Source: Ancylothrix sp. D3o (lineage in GTDB: Bacteria; Cyanobacteriota; Cyanobacteriia; Cyanobacteriales; Oscillatoriaceae). From it: a stretch of DNA of 64,000 nucleotides. The notes beneath the pieces were generated by a model, which did no database searches, was not told where the DNA came from, and saw nothing but the letters and a program-made list of their open reading frames with translations. The stretch lies in the NCBI RefSeq assembly GCF_025370775.1, contig NZ_JAMXEX010000002.1, forward strand, positions 248,001-312,000, written 5' to 3'. The stretch's first letter is position 1. Each line of letters starts with the position of its first letter. Below, piece by piece: positions 18,602 through 28,671 of this stretch. Both the position numbers and the translations under genes were made by a program.

Positions 18602-18724
18602 TTAGATTTTAGATTTTAGATTCGCGCATTTGTTTTCAAATCTAAAATCTAAAATATCTCATATTAGATTTTAGAATCGCGCATTTGTTTTCAAATCTAA
18701 AATCTAAAATCTAAAATCTAAAAT
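18602..18724 (+). repeat. Duplicated hairpin of TCTAAAA heptamers between rplO and secY
   Basis: Two near-identical units, about 18602-18655 and 18663-18724, each read TTAGATTTTAGA, then TCGCGCATTTGTTTTCAAA, then repeated TCTAAAA. Within each unit the TTTTAGA arm pairs with the TCTAAAA arm, making a strong hairpin with a shared loop. They lie between the ribosomal block and secY and could lower or process the downstream mRNA. Confidence 0.8.
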
Positions 18725-18742
18725 TCATAGAGGTACGCCTGC

Positions 18743-20068
18743 ATGGTCGTCAGTCGAGATAAAGCTCCAACCGCTCAAGAAACCTTCATGCAGATGGCTC
18801 AAGCGGCTGGCCTCCGAGGCCGGCTGCTTGTCACAATTGGTCTGCTACTTTTAGTGCGCTTAGGAATCTTTTTACCAGTACCAGGGGTAGACCGCGCCGC
18901 ATTTCAAGCCAATATCCAAAACAGCCCCTTAATCGGCTTTTTGGACTTTTTCTCTGGGGGGGGAATTCGCACCCTGGGCATTTTTGCCTTGGGAATTTTA
19001 CCCTACATTAACGCCTCGATTATCATTCAATTGATGACCGCTGCGATTCCCCAGTTAGAAGATTTGCAGAAAAATGAAGGCGAAGCCGGTCGCCGGAAAC
19101 TATCTCAATACACTCGTTATATCGCTCTAGTCTGGGCAATTATTCAAAGCACCGGCATCGCCCTGTGGATTGCTAATTCCCAAGCCGCCGTCACACCAGG
19201 GCCTGTTTTTATTGTTGAAACCGTCCTTGCCCTCACCGCCGGCTCAATGTTTGTGATGTGGGTGTCGGAATTGATTACCGAACGCGGCATTGGCAACGGT
19301 GCATCTTTGTTAATCTTCCTCAACATTGTGGCCGTCTTACCCCGGTCTTTAGGACAAACTTTTGAACTTGCCCAAGAAAACGCTCAGCGTGGAAACAGGG
19401 AAGTCGTTGGCGGCGTAATTATCCTGTTGATAGTTTTCTTGATTATGATTGTCGGTATTGTCTTTGTACAAGAAGGCACTCGCCGCATTCCAATCATTTC
19501 AGCCCGCCGACAAGTAGGCCGCAAACTGTTACGAGAAACAAAAAGCTATCTACCGCTGCGCCTCAATCAAGGCGGCGTTATGCCAATTATTTTTGCTTCC
19601 GCCGTTTTAGTTTTACCCTACTCTCTGGCTCAGTTCACTCGCAATCCAATTTTAATTCAAGTTGCAAGTTACCTAAGCCCCAGTGGCCCGACACCTTGGC
19701 TTTATGTAGCTTTTTATTTGACGCTGATTTTGTTTTTCAGCTATTTCTATGCTTCGCTGATTGTGAATCCGGTTGATATGTCTCAAAACTTAAAGAAAAT
19801 GGGCGCTAGTATCCCCGGTATTCGCCCTGGACGGGCAACCAGTGAATATGTGGAAAGAGTTTTGAACCGGCTTACGTTTTTGGGTGCGATTTTCTTAGGT
19901 TTGGTGGCAATTGTGCCAACCGCTGTAGAAAGCGCTACTCGCGTTCCAACCTTTCAAGGACTCGGCGCAACTTCACTGTTGATCTTGGTCGGCGTGGCAA
20001 TTGATACGGCAAAACAAATTCAGACTTATGTGATTTCTCAGCGCTACGAAGGAATGGTGAAGCAGTAG
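18743..20068 (+). CDS. secY: Preprotein translocase subunit SecY
   Basis: This is a 441-residue, ten-helix membrane protein. Recognisable parts are the plug region ([20 protein letters not shown]), the helix 2 motif [20 protein letters not shown], the cytoplasmic loop [12 protein letters not shown] and [20 protein letters not shown] near the end. SecY forms the channel in plasma and thylakoid membranes. Its stop overlaps the adk start by one base. Confidence 0.97.
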   Translation: MVVSRDKAPTAQETFMQMAQAAGLRGRLLVTIGLLLLVRLGIFLPVPGVDRAAFQANIQNSPLIGFLDFFSGGGIRTLGIFALGILPYINASIIIQLMTAAIPQLEDLQKNEGEAGRRKLSQYTRYIALVWAIIQSTGIALWIANSQAAVTPGPVFIVETVLALTAGSMFVMWVSELITERGIGNGASLLIFLNIVAVLPRSLGQTFELAQENAQRGNREVVGGVIILLIVFLIMIVGIVFVQEGTRRIPIISARRQVGRKLLRETKSYLPLRLNQGGVMPIIFASAVLVLPYSLAQFTRNPILIQVASYLSPSGPTPWLYVAFYLTLILFFSYFYASLIVNPVDMSQNLKKMGASIPGIRPGRATSEYVERVLNRLTFLGAIFLGLVAIVPTAVESATRVPTFQGLGATSLLILVGVAIDTAKQIQTYVISQRYEGMVKQ

Positions 20069-20634
20069 TGACGCGATTGATTTTTTTAGGCCCACCTGGT
20101 GCCGGTAAAGGCACCCAAGCTATAAAGCTGGCTCAAGCTTGTGGGCTTGCTCATATTTCTACCGGCGATATGTTACGCGCTTCGGTTGCCCAAAATACGC
20201 CCCTTGGCGAAAAGGCAAAAGGCTATATGGATCGCGGCGAGTTAGTTCCTGATGCGTTGATTTTGGATATGGTACGGGAACGTCTTTCTCAGCCAGATAC
20301 CAAAAGCGGTTGGATTTTAGATGGGTTTCCGCGCAACGTTAATCAAGCTGGCTTTCTTGATCAACTGCTTGCAGAAATCAAACAAGGTTGTGACCGTGTT
20401 GTGAATTTGGATGTGCCTGATGATGTCTTGATTGCTCGTCTGGTTTTGCGAGGACAACAACAAGGGCGCAGTGATGATAACGAAGAGACAATCCGCCGGC
20501 GTTTGCAAGTTTACCGAGACCAAACCGCGCCGCTGATTGATTATTACACTCAGCGTCAACAGTTGGTGGTTGTCGATGGCGACCAACCTATGCAGGAAGT
20601 GACTGCTCAACTGCAAAAAGTGATTGAAGATTAA
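20068..20634 (+). CDS. adk: Adenylate kinase
   Basis: This is a 188-residue enzyme that interconverts AMP, ADP and ATP. The P-loop [10 protein letters not shown] is at residues 8-17, HISTGDMLR follows, then ILDGFPRN and [18 protein letters not shown]. The LID is of the short type without zinc cysteines ([15 protein letters not shown]). It starts at a GTG overlapping the secY stop, so it is coupled to secY. Confidence 0.96.
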   Translation: MTRLIFLGPPGAGKGTQAIKLAQACGLAHISTGDMLRASVAQNTPLGEKAKGYMDRGELVPDALILDMVRERLSQPDTKSGWILDGFPRNVNQAGFLDQLLAEIKQGCDRVVNLDVPDDVLIARLVLRGQQQGRSDDNEETIRRRLQVYRDQTAPLIDYYTQRQQLVVVDGDQPMQEVTAQLQKVIED

Positions 20635-20879
20635 TCTCGCAGTTTTTGAGGGCTTGGCGTTCTGGTTGGCTCTTTGCTTGCAATGACCCGTCTCGCGGCT
20701 TTGGTTAAAAATTAGATTGTTTTAGCCTAGTTGGGGCGGCCCCAGGCGGTTGTCCCAATCTGTGCGGGGCCAACCCTTTGCTAAGATATGTAAAGCAGGA
20801 CAGCTTTTAAGAGTTATCCTATGTGGTGGCTGAGCGTCTGTGCTTTTATGGAGTTCTGTTGAGTTGAGGAAAGCATCAC

Positions 20880-21104
20880 TTGTCTAAACAAGATTTGATT
20901 GAAATGGAAGGAACGGTCACAGAATCATTGCCAAATGCGATGTTTCGGGTAGACCTAGACAACGGTTTTAACGTTTTGGCTCACATTTCAGGGAAAATCC
21001 GGCGTAATTACATCAAAATTTTGCCCGGAGACCGTGTAAAAGTCGAGCTAACTCCCTATGACTTGACCAAAGGTAGAATTACTTACCGGCTTCGCAAGAA
21101 ATAG
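20880..21104 (+). CDS. infA: Translation initiation factor IF-1
   Basis: This is a 74-residue single OB-fold protein, [20 protein letters not shown] to RITYRLRKK. The start is a TTG at 20880, the only candidate that gives the standard N-terminus, with GAGG 9 nt upstream. A 245-bp gap precedes it, and a terminator follows. A rare start codon in a core translation gene may hold expression down. Confidence 0.95.
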
Positions 21105-21123
21105 GTTTACATAAAACGTTTAA

Positions 21124-21159
21124 AACTCAGTAACCGAAAAAATCCAACTGAGTTTTTTT
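21124..21159 (+). terminator. Intrinsic terminator after infA
   Basis: AACTCAGT (21124-21131) pairs with ACTGAGTT (21147-21154), followed by a run of T. It separates the upstream ribosomal genes from the rpmJ block and would allow only partial readthrough. Confidence 0.75.
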
Positions 21160-21185
21160 GCAACTTCTGCAAAAATTGTTATAAT
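21158..21185 (+). promoter_or_regulatory. Internal promoter for rpmJ-rpsM-rpsK-rpoA
   Basis: TTGCAA (21158-21163) and a perfect TATAAT (21180-21185) are 16 bp apart, right after the infA terminator and 30 bp before rpmJ. Together they suggest that the alpha-operon part is transcribed separately. Confidence 0.65.
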
Positions 21186-21214
21186 ATTACGTTTGTAGTG
21201 CGGCCAAAAAAGGC

Positions 21215-21328
21215 ATGAAAGTTAGAGCATCTGTCAAGAAAATCTGTGAAAAATGCCGTGTCATCCGTCGGCGAGGTCGGGTGATGGTAATTTGTTCTAA
21301 CCCGAAACACAAACAACGTCAAGGTTAG
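21215..21328 (+). CDS. rpmJ: Large-subunit ribosomal protein L36
   Basis: The 37-residue protein [20 protein letters not shown] continues with [17 protein letters not shown]. The zinc ligands are Cys11, Cys14, Cys27 and His32. This is the standard place for rpmJ, between infA and rpsM. Confidence 0.96.
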   Translation: MKVRASVKKICEKCRVIRRRGRVMVICSNPKHKQRQG

Positions 21329-21424
21329 TTACAACTTTAACGGCTCGGTCGCCAGATGCCACCTTCTGGCATCTGCTTTAAGTCAAGAAAAGCCAACACA
21401 AGAAAAAACGAGGGGGAAACAATA

Positions 21425-21808
21425 GTGGCACGGATTGCCGGGGTAGACCTACCACGCGATAAGCGCGTCGAAATTGGTCTGACCTACATCTATGGAATTG
21501 GACTGTCTTTGTCCCAAAGAATTTTAGCAACCACAGGGGTAAATCCAGATACCCGCGTTAAGGATCTTAGTGATGCTGATGTGGCTGCCTTACGGGAAGC
21601 AGTGGAAAGCGACTACCAGGTAGAGGGCGACTTGCGCCGCTGGGAGTCGATGAACATTAAACGCCTGATGGATATTGGCACCTATCGGGGACGGCGGCAT
21701 CGTTTGGGACTGCCCGTGCGTGGCCAAAGAACTCGGACAAACGCGCGCACCCGTCGTGGTGTGAGAAGAACCGTTGCGGGTAAGAAAAAAGCCGCAGCCA
21801 AGAAATAA
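21425..21808 (+). CDS. rpsM: Small-subunit ribosomal protein S13
   Basis: From the GTG at 21425 the protein reads [20 protein letters not shown], the normal S13 start, for 127 residues, ending in [26 protein letters not shown] lies upstream at suitable distance. The frame is open to 21356, but that stretch matches no S13. Confidence 0.96.
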   Translation: MARIAGVDLPRDKRVEIGLTYIYGIGLSLSQRILATTGVNPDTRVKDLSDADVAALREAVESDYQVEGDLRRWESMNIKRLMDIGTYRGRRHRLGLPVRGQRTRTNARTRRGVRRTVAGKKKAAAKK

Positions 21809-21863
21809 ATAAGCGGATCTTCAAGGCCAAAATTAACCTCTCTCAAAGTCTCATAAACGCAAT

Positions 21864-22259
21864 ATGGCGCGACAAACACCCAAAAAATCGACGAGTAAGA
21901 AACAAAAACGGAATGTACCAAACGGCATGGCGTACATTCAGTCTACCTTTAACAACACGATTGTCACGATTACCGACCAAAACGGCGAGGTAATTTCCTG
22001 GGCAAGTGCGGGTTCTTCGGGGTTTAAAGGAGCGAAAAAAGGTACTCCTTTTGCAGCCCAAACAGCAGCCGAAAGCGCCGGTCGCCGTGCTAACGACCAA
22101 GGAATGCGCCAAGTAGAAGTGATGGTCACCGGGCCAGGAGCGGGCCGGGAAACAGCAATTCGGGCGTTACAAGGGGCCGGTTTGGAAATTACGCTGATTC
22201 GGGACATTACCCCTATTCCTCATAACGGTTGCCGTCCGCCCAAGCGCCGACGCGTTTAG
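21864..22259 (+). CDS. rpsK: Small-subunit ribosomal protein S11
   Basis: The 131-residue S11 has [20 protein letters not shown], the [20 protein letters not shown] segment and the ending [16 protein letters not shown]. It lies on the 30S platform near the E-site. Confidence 0.97.
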   Translation: MARQTPKKSTSKKQKRNVPNGMAYIQSTFNNTIVTITDQNGEVISWASAGSSGFKGAKKGTPFAAQTAAESAGRRANDQGMRQVEVMVTGPGAGRETAIRALQGAGLEITLIRDITPIPHNGCRPPKRRRV

Positions 22260-22378
22260 ACAACAGACGCGAAGCTTTTAGGCGGCTCTACATGAGTTGC
22301 GCTTGTATCGAGTCAGTATGTTAGCGCATGGGAGGCTATCAAAAGCCAATATGCATCAAGGATAAGGGAGGTCACGCC

Positions 22379-23326
22379 GTGGCGCAGTTTCAGATTGAGT
22401 GTGTAGAATCCATTACCGAAAGAAACCAGGGGCAATACGGAAAATTTGTTATCGAGCCTCTGGATCGGGGCCAAGGAACCACAGTAGGCAACGCCTTGCG
22501 GCGCGTTCTGCTGTCTAACTTGGAAGGGGCAGCGGTGACGGCGGTTCGCATTGCCGGTGTTACTCATGAGTTTGCCACCATTTCGGGGGTACGCGAAGAT
22601 GTGCTTGAGATTATCCTGAATATGAAGGAGATCGTTTTAAGGAGCAGTTCTTCGCAGCCCCAAATTGGCCGGTTTGTAGCAGATGGGCCCACAACCGTTG
22701 CAGCCGCTCAGTTTGACTTGCCGCCTGAAGTCCAGGTGGTCGATCCGAGCCAGTATGTTGCCACCCTCGCCGAAAACAGCAGACTGGAAATGGAATTTCG
22801 CATCGAAAAAGGACGAGGATACCGGGCGGTTGATCGCAGCCGTGATGACAGCGGATCTATTGACTTTTTGCAAATTGATGCAATTTTTATGCCGGTTCGC
22901 AAAGTCAATTACAGTGTAGAAGATGCCCGTATAGGCGGTTCCATTGAAAAAGACCGCTTAATCATGGACATCTGGACAAATGGCAGCATTTCACCCCAAG
23001 AAGCGATTTCGCAAGCCGCTAATATCTTGGTAGATTTGTTCAGCCCGCTCAAAGATATCAACCTCGAAACTCTCGATAAATCAGACGACTACAGCGAAGA
23101 TCCCACCAGTCAAATACCAATTGAAGAATTACAGCTATCTGTACGAGCTTATAACTGCCTCAAACGAGCGCAAATTAACTCTGTTGCAGATTTGCTTGAC
23201 TACACTCAAGAAGATTTGCTGGAGATCAAAAACTTTGGTCTCAAGTCCGCTGAAGAAGTGATCGAAGCTTTGCAAAAGCGTTTGGGGATTACGCTTCCCA
23301 AAGAAAAATCCGCTAAACAAGGCTAA
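22379..23326 (+). CDS. rpoA: RNA polymerase alpha subunit
   Basis: This is a 315-residue alpha subunit. The N-terminal domain has GKFVIEPLDRGQGTTVGNAL and RVLLSNLEGAAVTAVRI, used for dimerisation and beta/beta-prime assembly. The C-terminal domain (about residues 245-305) has IEELQLSVRAYNCLKRAQIN and IKNFGLKSAEEVIEALQKRL for UP-element contact. The GTG at 22379 sits 5 nt after a strong AGGGAGGT; the longer frame from 22328 is not family-like. Confidence 0.97.
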   Translation: MAQFQIECVESITERNQGQYGKFVIEPLDRGQGTTVGNALRRVLLSNLEGAAVTAVRIAGVTHEFATISGVREDVLEIILNMKEIVLRSSSSQPQIGRFVADGPTTVAAAQFDLPPEVQVVDPSQYVATLAENSRLEMEFRIEKGRGYRAVDRSRDDSGSIDFLQIDAIFMPVRKVNYSVEDARIGGSIEKDRLIMDIWTNGSISPQEAISQAANILVDLFSPLKDINLETLDKSDDYSEDPTSQIPIEELQLSVRAYNCLKRAQINSVADLLDYTQEDLLEIKNFGLKSAEEVIEALQKRLGITLPKEKSAKQG

Positions 23327-23425
23327 AAAATGTGAAGTGTAAATTTCTCGCAGCTCTGCCGTTAAAAAATTTAGACTTCCTCTTTCTTTTAAGTTTGTTC
23401 GTTGTTCATTTTTTTTGGCTCAATT

Positions 23426-23776
23426 ATGCGTCACGGTTGTAGAATTCACCAACTAGGTAAACCCGCAGATCAGCGCAAAGCTTTGGTGCGAGCGCTGACC
23501 ACTGAATTGATTCGTCATGGCCGGATCACCACTACCAAGGCTCGCGCTCGCGCAGTCCGCGAAGAAGCTGACCGGATCATCACCTTGGCCAAACTAGGTA
23601 CTCTGGCTGCTCGTCGTAGAGCGATTGGTTTTATCTACGATAAACAACTTGTTCATGCCCTTTTTGAGCAAGTTGGCGAACGCTACGGCAATCGGAACGG
23701 CGGTTATACCCGTATTTTACGGACGATGCCTAGACGGGGCGATAATGCCGAAATGGCAATTATTGAACTGCTCTAA
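23426..23776 (+). CDS. rplQ: Large-subunit ribosomal protein L17
   Basis: The 116-residue L17 starts [20 protein letters not shown] at the ATG at 23426 and ends with [20 protein letters not shown]. The open frame to 23402 is not family-like. It follows rpoA as in most bacteria. Confidence 0.96.
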   Translation: MRHGCRIHQLGKPADQRKALVRALTTELIRHGRITTTKARARAVREEADRIITLAKLGTLAARRRAIGFIYDKQLVHALFEQVGERYGNRNGGYTRILRTMPRRGDNAEMAIIELL

Positions 23777-23844
23777 AGGAAAGTCGTATTTTTGCGGTAA
23801 CTGATTTTTTCTGAAGCTGTTACCAGCAAAGCCGGCAACATAAC

Positions 23845-24678
23845 ATGGACAGCGGACAAGAAACAGCGAACTCCAGGCGCATTGCTCTGGTACTTCAATA
23901 TCAAGGCACTGATTTTTATGGCTGGCAGCGCCAAGCCAATAATCAGCGGACAGTGCAAGAAGAAATTGAAAAAGTCTTGCAAGTCATTGAGAACCGACCG
24001 GTGACTCTCCACGCTGCCGGTCGCACGGATACGGGGGTTCACGCAGCCGCACAAGTGGCTCATTTTGATGCCACCGGCCCGATCCCCGGCCACCGCTGGG
24101 CAGCCGTTCTCAATAACCGTCTGCCAAAAGATATTTTAGTGCGGGCCTCCGCTGAGGTTAACTCAGAATGGCACGCTCGTTTCTCGGCAATTTCCCGCCG
24201 CTACCGTTACAGCCTCTACACAGACCCTCAACCTAATTTGTTTGTGAAGCCCTGGACTTGGCACTATTATCACGCTCCTCTGGATGAAACTCTCATCCAA
24301 AGGGCGTTAAACGAACTTTTGGGGAATCACCACTTGGCGGCTTTTCATCGGGCCGGCAGTAAACGCAAACATTCGTGGGTTGAAGTTCAAGAAGCGATAT
24401 CGTACAGAGACGGGCCGTTTGTTCATATTGAAGTACAAGCAAATGGTTTTCTGTATGGAATGATGCGCTTGCTGGTGGGAATGTTAGTGCAAGTAGGCCG
24501 CAAAGAGCGAAGTTTAGAAAATTTTCGTGATTTGTGGATGGCTGAACGGCGAGAAGAAGTAAAATACGCTGCTCCTGCCTGCGGTTTGTGTTTGCTACGA
24601 GTCACTTATCCAGACTTTCCTTTCTCGCCTGAAATCTGGTACGACTCGATGCCTAAATTTACTATTGGTAAAGGGTAA
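23845..24678 (+). CDS. truA: tRNA pseudouridine synthase A
   Basis: This 277-residue enzyme makes pseudouridine at tRNA positions 38-40. The catalytic aspartate is in AAGRTDTGVHAAAQVAHFD. YQGTDFYGWQRQANNQRTVQ at the start and FLYGMMRLLVGMLVQVGR are also typical. The order rplQ-truA-rplM-rpsI is common in bacteria. Confidence 0.96.
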   Translation: MDSGQETANSRRIALVLQYQGTDFYGWQRQANNQRTVQEEIEKVLQVIENRPVTLHAAGRTDTGVHAAAQVAHFDATGPIPGHRWAAVLNNRLPKDILVRASAEVNSEWHARFSAISRRYRYSLYTDPQPNLFVKPWTWHYYHAPLDETLIQRALNELLGNHHLAAFHRAGSKRKHSWVEVQEAISYRDGPFVHIEVQANGFLYGMMRLLVGMLVQVGRKERSLENFRDLWMAERREEVKYAAPACGLCLLRVTYPDFPFSPEIWYDSMPKFTIGKG

Positions 24679-24750
24679 TTGTCTAGCTATTATCCATTAC
24701 CGATTACAAAAGCAGCTTATGTTGGCTGCTCCACAAGGAGAACCTGACAA

Positions 24751-25212
24751 ATGACCTCAAATAAAACTTTCCTACCTTCTCAAAGTACCCTTGAACAAAA
24801 GTGGTACATTGTCGATGCTGCTGGCCAGCGTTTAGGCCGGCTGGCTTCGGAAATTGCCATGATTTTGCGGGGCAAAAATAAAGCTACCTTTACCCCCCAC
24901 ATGGATGTCGGTGATTTTGTGATTGTTGTTAATGCTGAGAAAATCGATATCACCGGCAAAAAACGCTCTCAAAAACTCTACCGCCGTAACTCTGGTAGAC
25001 CCGGTGGGATGAAAACTGAAACTTTCTCTCAACTGCAAGGGCGTTTACCCGAACGCATTATCGAAGTTGCTGTTAAGGGGATGTTGCCGAAAAATAGCTT
25101 GGGCCGGCAATTGTTCACGAAATTGAAAGTCTATAAAGGGCCCAATCACCCCCACACTGCCCAAAAACCTGAAACTTTGACGATTAATACTATCCCTGGA
25201 GGTCAAGACTAA
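24751..25212 (+). CDS. rplM: Large-subunit ribosomal protein L13
   Basis: The 153-residue L13 has [40 protein letters not shown] and [20 protein letters not shown]. Its stop overlaps the rpsI start by one base (TAATG), giving translational coupling. Confidence 0.97.
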   Translation: MTSNKTFLPSQSTLEQKWYIVDAAGQRLGRLASEIAMILRGKNKATFTPHMDVGDFVIVVNAEKIDITGKKRSQKLYRRNSGRPGGMKTETFSQLQGRLPERIIEVAVKGMLPKNSLGRQLFTKLKVYKGPNHPHTAQKPETLTINTIPGGQD

Positions 25213-25625
25213 TGCAAGCAGCAGATCAAAGCGGACGCGCTGTTTACTGGGGAACGGGCCGGCGGAAGTCTTCAATAGCTTCTGTCCGTCTGGTTCCGGG
25301 CACCGGCAAGCTGACTATCAATGGCCGTGATGGCGATTTGTACTTGCAATTTAATGCAGGTTACATTTCTACTGCTAAGGCTCCTTTGGAAACTTTGGGT
25401 CTGGAAGCTGAATATGACATTTTGGTGAAAGCTCAAGGTGGCGGCTTGACCGGCCAAGCTGAATCAATTCGTTTGGGTGTGGCTCGTGCTTTGTGCCAGC
25501 TTGACCCGGATAACAGATCGCCTCTGAAAACCGAAGGCTATTTAACCCGTGATCCTCGCGCTAAAGAGCGGAGAAAATACGGTTTACGGAAAGCTCGTAA
25601 AGCTCCTCAATACTCGAAACGTTAA
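25212..25625 (+). CDS. rpsI: Small-subunit ribosomal protein S9
   Basis: The 137-residue S9 shows [39 protein letters not shown] and the C-terminal tail [18 protein letters not shown], whose last residues reach the P-site tRNA. Confidence 0.97.
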   Translation: MQAADQSGRAVYWGTGRRKSSIASVRLVPGTGKLTINGRDGDLYLQFNAGYISTAKAPLETLGLEAEYDILVKAQGGGLTGQAESIRLGVARALCQLDPDNRSPLKTEGYLTRDPRAKERRKYGLRKARKAPQYSKR

Positions 25626-25730
25626 GGCGTTTTATTGGGAAGTTTTGGTTTTTTGCCCCAAATGGATGACCCTATAAGTCTGGGGCGATAAAATAACAGT
25701 AAGATTTGCAGGACAACAGAGTAAAAAACA

Positions 25731-25958
25731 ATGCCTAAAGCTGACATTCACCCGAAGTGGTACCCCGAAGCTAAAGTTTATTGCAATGGTGAGCTAGTAA
25801 TGACGGTTGGCTCTACCAAACCTGAGATTAGTGTTGATGTTTGGTCTGGGAATCATCCTTTTTACACCGGCACTCAGAAGATTATTGATACTGAAGGACG
25901 GGTGGAGCGTTTCCGCCGCAAGTATGGTATGGGTGGGGCCGGCGCTAAGAAAAAGTAG
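25731..25958 (+). CDS. rpmE: Large-subunit ribosomal protein L31
   Basis: The 75-residue L31 has MPKADIHPKWYPEAKVYCNG and SGNHPFYTGTQKIIDTEGRV. It has only one cysteine, so it is of the type lacking the four-cysteine zinc site. It is followed by a terminator. Confidence 0.95.
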   Translation: MPKADIHPKWYPEAKVYCNGELVMTVGSTKPEISVDVWSGNHPFYTGTQKIIDTEGRVERFRRKYGMGGAGAKKK

Positions 25959-25980
25959 CGTTTCTCTCAGCTCGTCGCTT

Positions 25981-26025
25981 TGGCCGCAAGGGGTTTTTTA
26001 GCCACGCGGCCATTTTGGCTTTTTA
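25981..26025 (+). terminator. Intrinsic terminator after rpmE
   Basis: TGGCCGC (25981-25987) pairs with GCGGCCA (26006-26012), followed by TTTTGGCTTTTTATT. It ends the ribosomal block, and prfA is probably transcribed separately. Confidence 0.7.
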
Positions 26026-26039
26026 TTATTGGTGTGTTT

Positions 26040-26100
26040 TTTTACCGCAGATATAAAGCAGGCAGGATGCCTGCTCCACAGATAAACGCAGATAAATAGG
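26040..26100. repeat. CGCAGATAAA-type dispersed repeat
   Basis: The stretch ACCGCAGATATAAAGCAGG ... ACAGATAAACGCAGATAAAT is related to the stretch at 29763-29825 (ATCTGCGTTTATCTGCGTGC, CATCTGCGGTTAA) and more weakly to 45139-45165. It includes a small hairpin GCAGGCA/TGCCTGC. It is probably a dispersed intergenic repeat with no coding role. Confidence 0.6.
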
Positions 26101-26179
26101 ATGGGTTTTCTGTTGGTGGGATGCGGTTTTTTGAGAATTTGAAGAAGTAAAGTTTTTGAATAAACGAGGGCTGAGAGAA

Positions 26180-27286
26180 ATGGCTGAGGCTTATTTGTTG
26201 GATAAGTTACGCTCGGTTGAGCAGACTTTTAATGAGTTGACGAGACGGATGGCTGACCCGGATATTGCTACTGATCCTGGTGAGTTTCAGCGGGTGGCTA
26301 AGGCTCGTTCTTCTCTTGAGGCTGTTGTGAATGCTTATGATGAGTGGAAGAGTGCGACTGAGCAGTTGGTCGGGGCTAAGCAGGTTTTGAAGGAGTCGGC
26401 GAGTGATCCTGAGTTCCAAGAAATGGCTGCTTTGGAAGTGCAAGAGTTAGAGGAGCAAATTGAGGAGTTGGAGCGCCGGTTGAAGGTGCTTTTGCTGCCG
26501 CGCGATCCTAATGATGATAAGAATATTATGCTGGAAATTCGCGCCGGTACGGGCGGCGATGAGGCGAGTATTTGGGCTGGGGATCTGGTGCGGATGTATT
26601 CGCGTTACGCTGAGAGCCAAAATTGGCGCGTTAAGTTGGTGAGTGAGTCGCCGGCGGAAATGGGCGGTTTTAAAGAGGCTGTGCTGGAAATTCAAGGGGA
26701 TAGTGTGTACAGCAAGCTGAAGTTTGAGGCCGGTGTGCATCGAGTTCAGCGGGTACCGGCTACGGAGGCTGGAGGACGGGTTCATACTTCTACGGCAACT
26801 GTGGCGGTGATGCCGGAGGTTGATGATGTGGAGATTCATATTGACCCGAAGGATATTGAGATGTCTACGGCTCGAAGTGGTGGGGCCGGTGGTCAAAATG
26901 TCAACAAGGTTGAGACTGCTGCGGATTTATTCCACAAGCCTACGGGTATTCGGATTTTCTGTACAGAGGAACGCTCTCAACTTCAAAACAAGGAGCGAGC
27001 CATGCAGATTTTGCGAGCAAAACTTTATGAAATGAAGTTGCGCGAGCAGCAGGAGGCGATTACTTCTATGCGCCGTTCTCAGGTGGGTACGGGTTCTCGG
27101 TCGGAGAAAATTCGTACTTATAATTACAAGGATAATCGGGTAACGGATCACCGGCTTGGTGAGAATTTTACTCTGACTCCGGCTCTTGAGGGTGATATTG
27201 ACCATATTATCCAGTCTTGTATTACTCAGGATCAACAGGAGCAGTTGGAGGCTTTGGCTGCTTCTACTTCTGGGGCTACTGTGTAA
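26180..27286 (+). CDS. prfA: Peptide chain release factor 1
   Basis: This release factor of about 368 residues reads UAA and UAG. The anticodon-like motif is PAT in [17 protein letters not shown], which marks RF1 rather than RF2. The catalytic GGQ is in [16 protein letters not shown]. The start is the ATG at 26180 ([17 protein letters not shown]), with GAGGG/GAGAG upstream; the frame extends to 26156. Confidence 0.96.
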   Translation: MAEAYLLDKLRSVEQTFNELTRRMADPDIATDPGEFQRVAKARSSLEAVVNAYDEWKSATEQLVGAKQVLKESASDPEFQEMAALEVQELEEQIEELERRLKVLLLPRDPNDDKNIMLEIRAGTGGDEASIWAGDLVRMYSRYAESQNWRVKLVSESPAEMGGFKEAVLEIQGDSVYSKLKFEAGVHRVQRVPATEAGGRVHTSTATVAVMPEVDDVEIHIDPKDIEMSTARSGGAGGQNVNKVETAADLFHKPTGIRIFCTEERSQLQNKERAMQILRAKLYEMKLREQQEAITSMRRSQVGTGSRSEKIRTYNYKDNRVTDHRLGENFTLTPALEGDIDHIIQSCITQDQQEQLEALAASTSGATV

Positions 27287-27355
27287 TTCTGGGCCGGTAT
27301 GCCTGTTTTGAGGTCGGTTTTTTGGTTCTTTGTCTGATTCTCTATAAAACTGTAA

Positions 27356-27574
27356 ACCGGCCTCTTATTTTCTGAAGCCGGTCTTTTAATTTCTTTTTTT
27401 AAATTTGTGATAGTTCTTCCTTATCGATTTTACTATATCACACAGACGGGGCTTTTGTCAAGATGTCTTCTCTTCTTTATCCGCTTTTTTTAAAATCAAG
27501 CTAGTGTTGGCGGATCATTGGGGCTTGATAATTTTAAGGGTAGAAACCGGGTTTATTAAAGAAAGCCGGTTTCT
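27356..27574. terminator. Two hairpins between prfA and the convergent GIY-YIG gene
   Basis: ACCGGC (27356-27361) pairs with GCCGGT (27377-27382) and is followed by T-rich sequence. Further on, AGAAACCGG (27542-27550) pairs with CCGGTTTCT (27566-27574). They lie between the ends of two convergent genes and probably stop transcription from each side. The remaining bases of this 340-bp gap are AT-rich with no gene seen. Confidence 0.5.
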
Positions 27575-27630
27575 GAAATTCTAAGACTAAGGCTAGTCTG
27601 ATTTTTTGAGAAGGGTAAGAAAAATTGAAA

Positions 27631-28170
27631 TTATTTTAAGTCTAGTAAACCGTTTTCTTTGAGTTTTGGGTTAAAGCGTATTTCTGTTTGTAGCCCTCTT
27701 GTTTGTAGGATGGTGAGGATGTCGTTTTCAACGCGACGGGCTGCTTTTTTAAGGATTTTTGTTTGTTCTAGTTCTTGACCGGCTGCTTTTTCTAGGGCTT
27801 GTTTTTCTTCGCTGGTGAGTTGGGTTTTAATGTTGATCGGTTGTGTCCAGTTGGGTTCGTCTGGGCCGTTTCCTGGGGGGGTGATGCTGGTTTCTGCTAT
27901 CCATGCGCTGCGGGTGTTTTCGAGTTCGGTGCGGCTGGGCCGGTCGGTGGTTTGGATTTTTACCCAGTGACATTTTTCAGGTTGTCTCACCAGGTGTTGT
28001 TTAAGGCTGAGGTATATGTCGCGGGAATATCCTATATATTGCAGGGTTTGGGTTTGGTCAAAGATTGCGTAAATGCCTGCTTTTCCTTGGTATTCTTCGG
28101 GGAGTTGGCCGTTGCTATCTATATATAAAGTAAATTCTAATTCGGCTAAAGTGCTTGTTACGGAAGGCAT
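27631..28170 (-). CDS. GIY-YIG domain protein
   Basis: The 179-residue protein has a GIY-YIG nuclease core, with GIYAIFDQTQTLQYIGYSRD near residues 27-46 and an Arg-containing helix after it. The usual catalytic Glu may be in ELENTRSAWI. The C-terminal half is a charged helical region (EEKQALEKAAGQELEQ). Proteins of this size occur in many cyanobacteria and in plants. No repair or mobile gene is adjacent, and the function is unknown. The start is the ATG at 28170, without a clear SD. Confidence 0.75.
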   Translation of the reverse strand: MPSVTSTLAELEFTLYIDSNGQLPEEYQGKAGIYAIFDQTQTLQYIGYSRDIYLSLKQHLVRQPEKCHWVKIQTTDRPSRTELENTRSAWIAETSITPPGNGPDEPNWTQPINIKTQLTSEEKQALEKAAGQELEQTKILKKAARRVENDILTILQTRGLQTEIRFNPKLKENGLLDLK

Positions 28171-28296
28171 TTTTTATCTCACTTTTTATAAAAAATTAAG
28201 AGTTGTGTTGATGTCTTGTTTTATCCTATGGGTTTTTGGGCCGGTTGTTTGATTAAGAATTTTTAATTTATTTTTAGGTAGTTATTCTTGCAGTTA

Positions 28297-28671
28297 TTAT
28301 GCAACAGTTGCCGGTGCAATCACGGTAATTTCTGCATACTGGCGAAAGTCGCTAATGTTAAAGGTGAGAATATCGGTTAAAGGGTGTACGATCAATGGAA
28401 GCGACTAACCGCGAATCATGCACATTAACACCTTTTCCCTGATATTTGGAAACTAATTTTTCCCATCTATTAGAAATGTTTGGGCTATCGGGTAATAGCA
28501 AAAAAAGCGTTTTTAAACGATTGATTTCTGCTGCTGCTTCTGCCGGTGTATATCCTAACTTATTTCTCTGAAGCATACGGGTGTAAACATTCCAAAACTC
28601 AATTAAATGAGGAGTTTTTTTTCTGGGGTAAGAGAGTCGGTGACTTGCGCGAATGATTCCACCAGCTTTGC
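28297..28671 (-). pseudogene. Broken PIN-domain (VapC-type) toxin gene
   Basis: The reverse strand encodes PHLIEFWNVYTRMLQRNKLG, YTPAEAAAEINRLKTLF and VNVHDSRLVAS, then shifts frame and continues MIVHPLTDILTFNISDFRQY to the TAA at 28297. Removing one A near 28394-28395 restores SMIVHPLTDILTFN, typical of PIN toxins. The N-terminus with the first catalytic Asp is missing. In its place, in the same frame, is AKLVESFAQVTDSLTPEK, which looks like the start of an antitoxin. A deletion thus seems to have joined the antitoxin head to the toxin body. No active toxin is expected. Confidence 0.7.
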
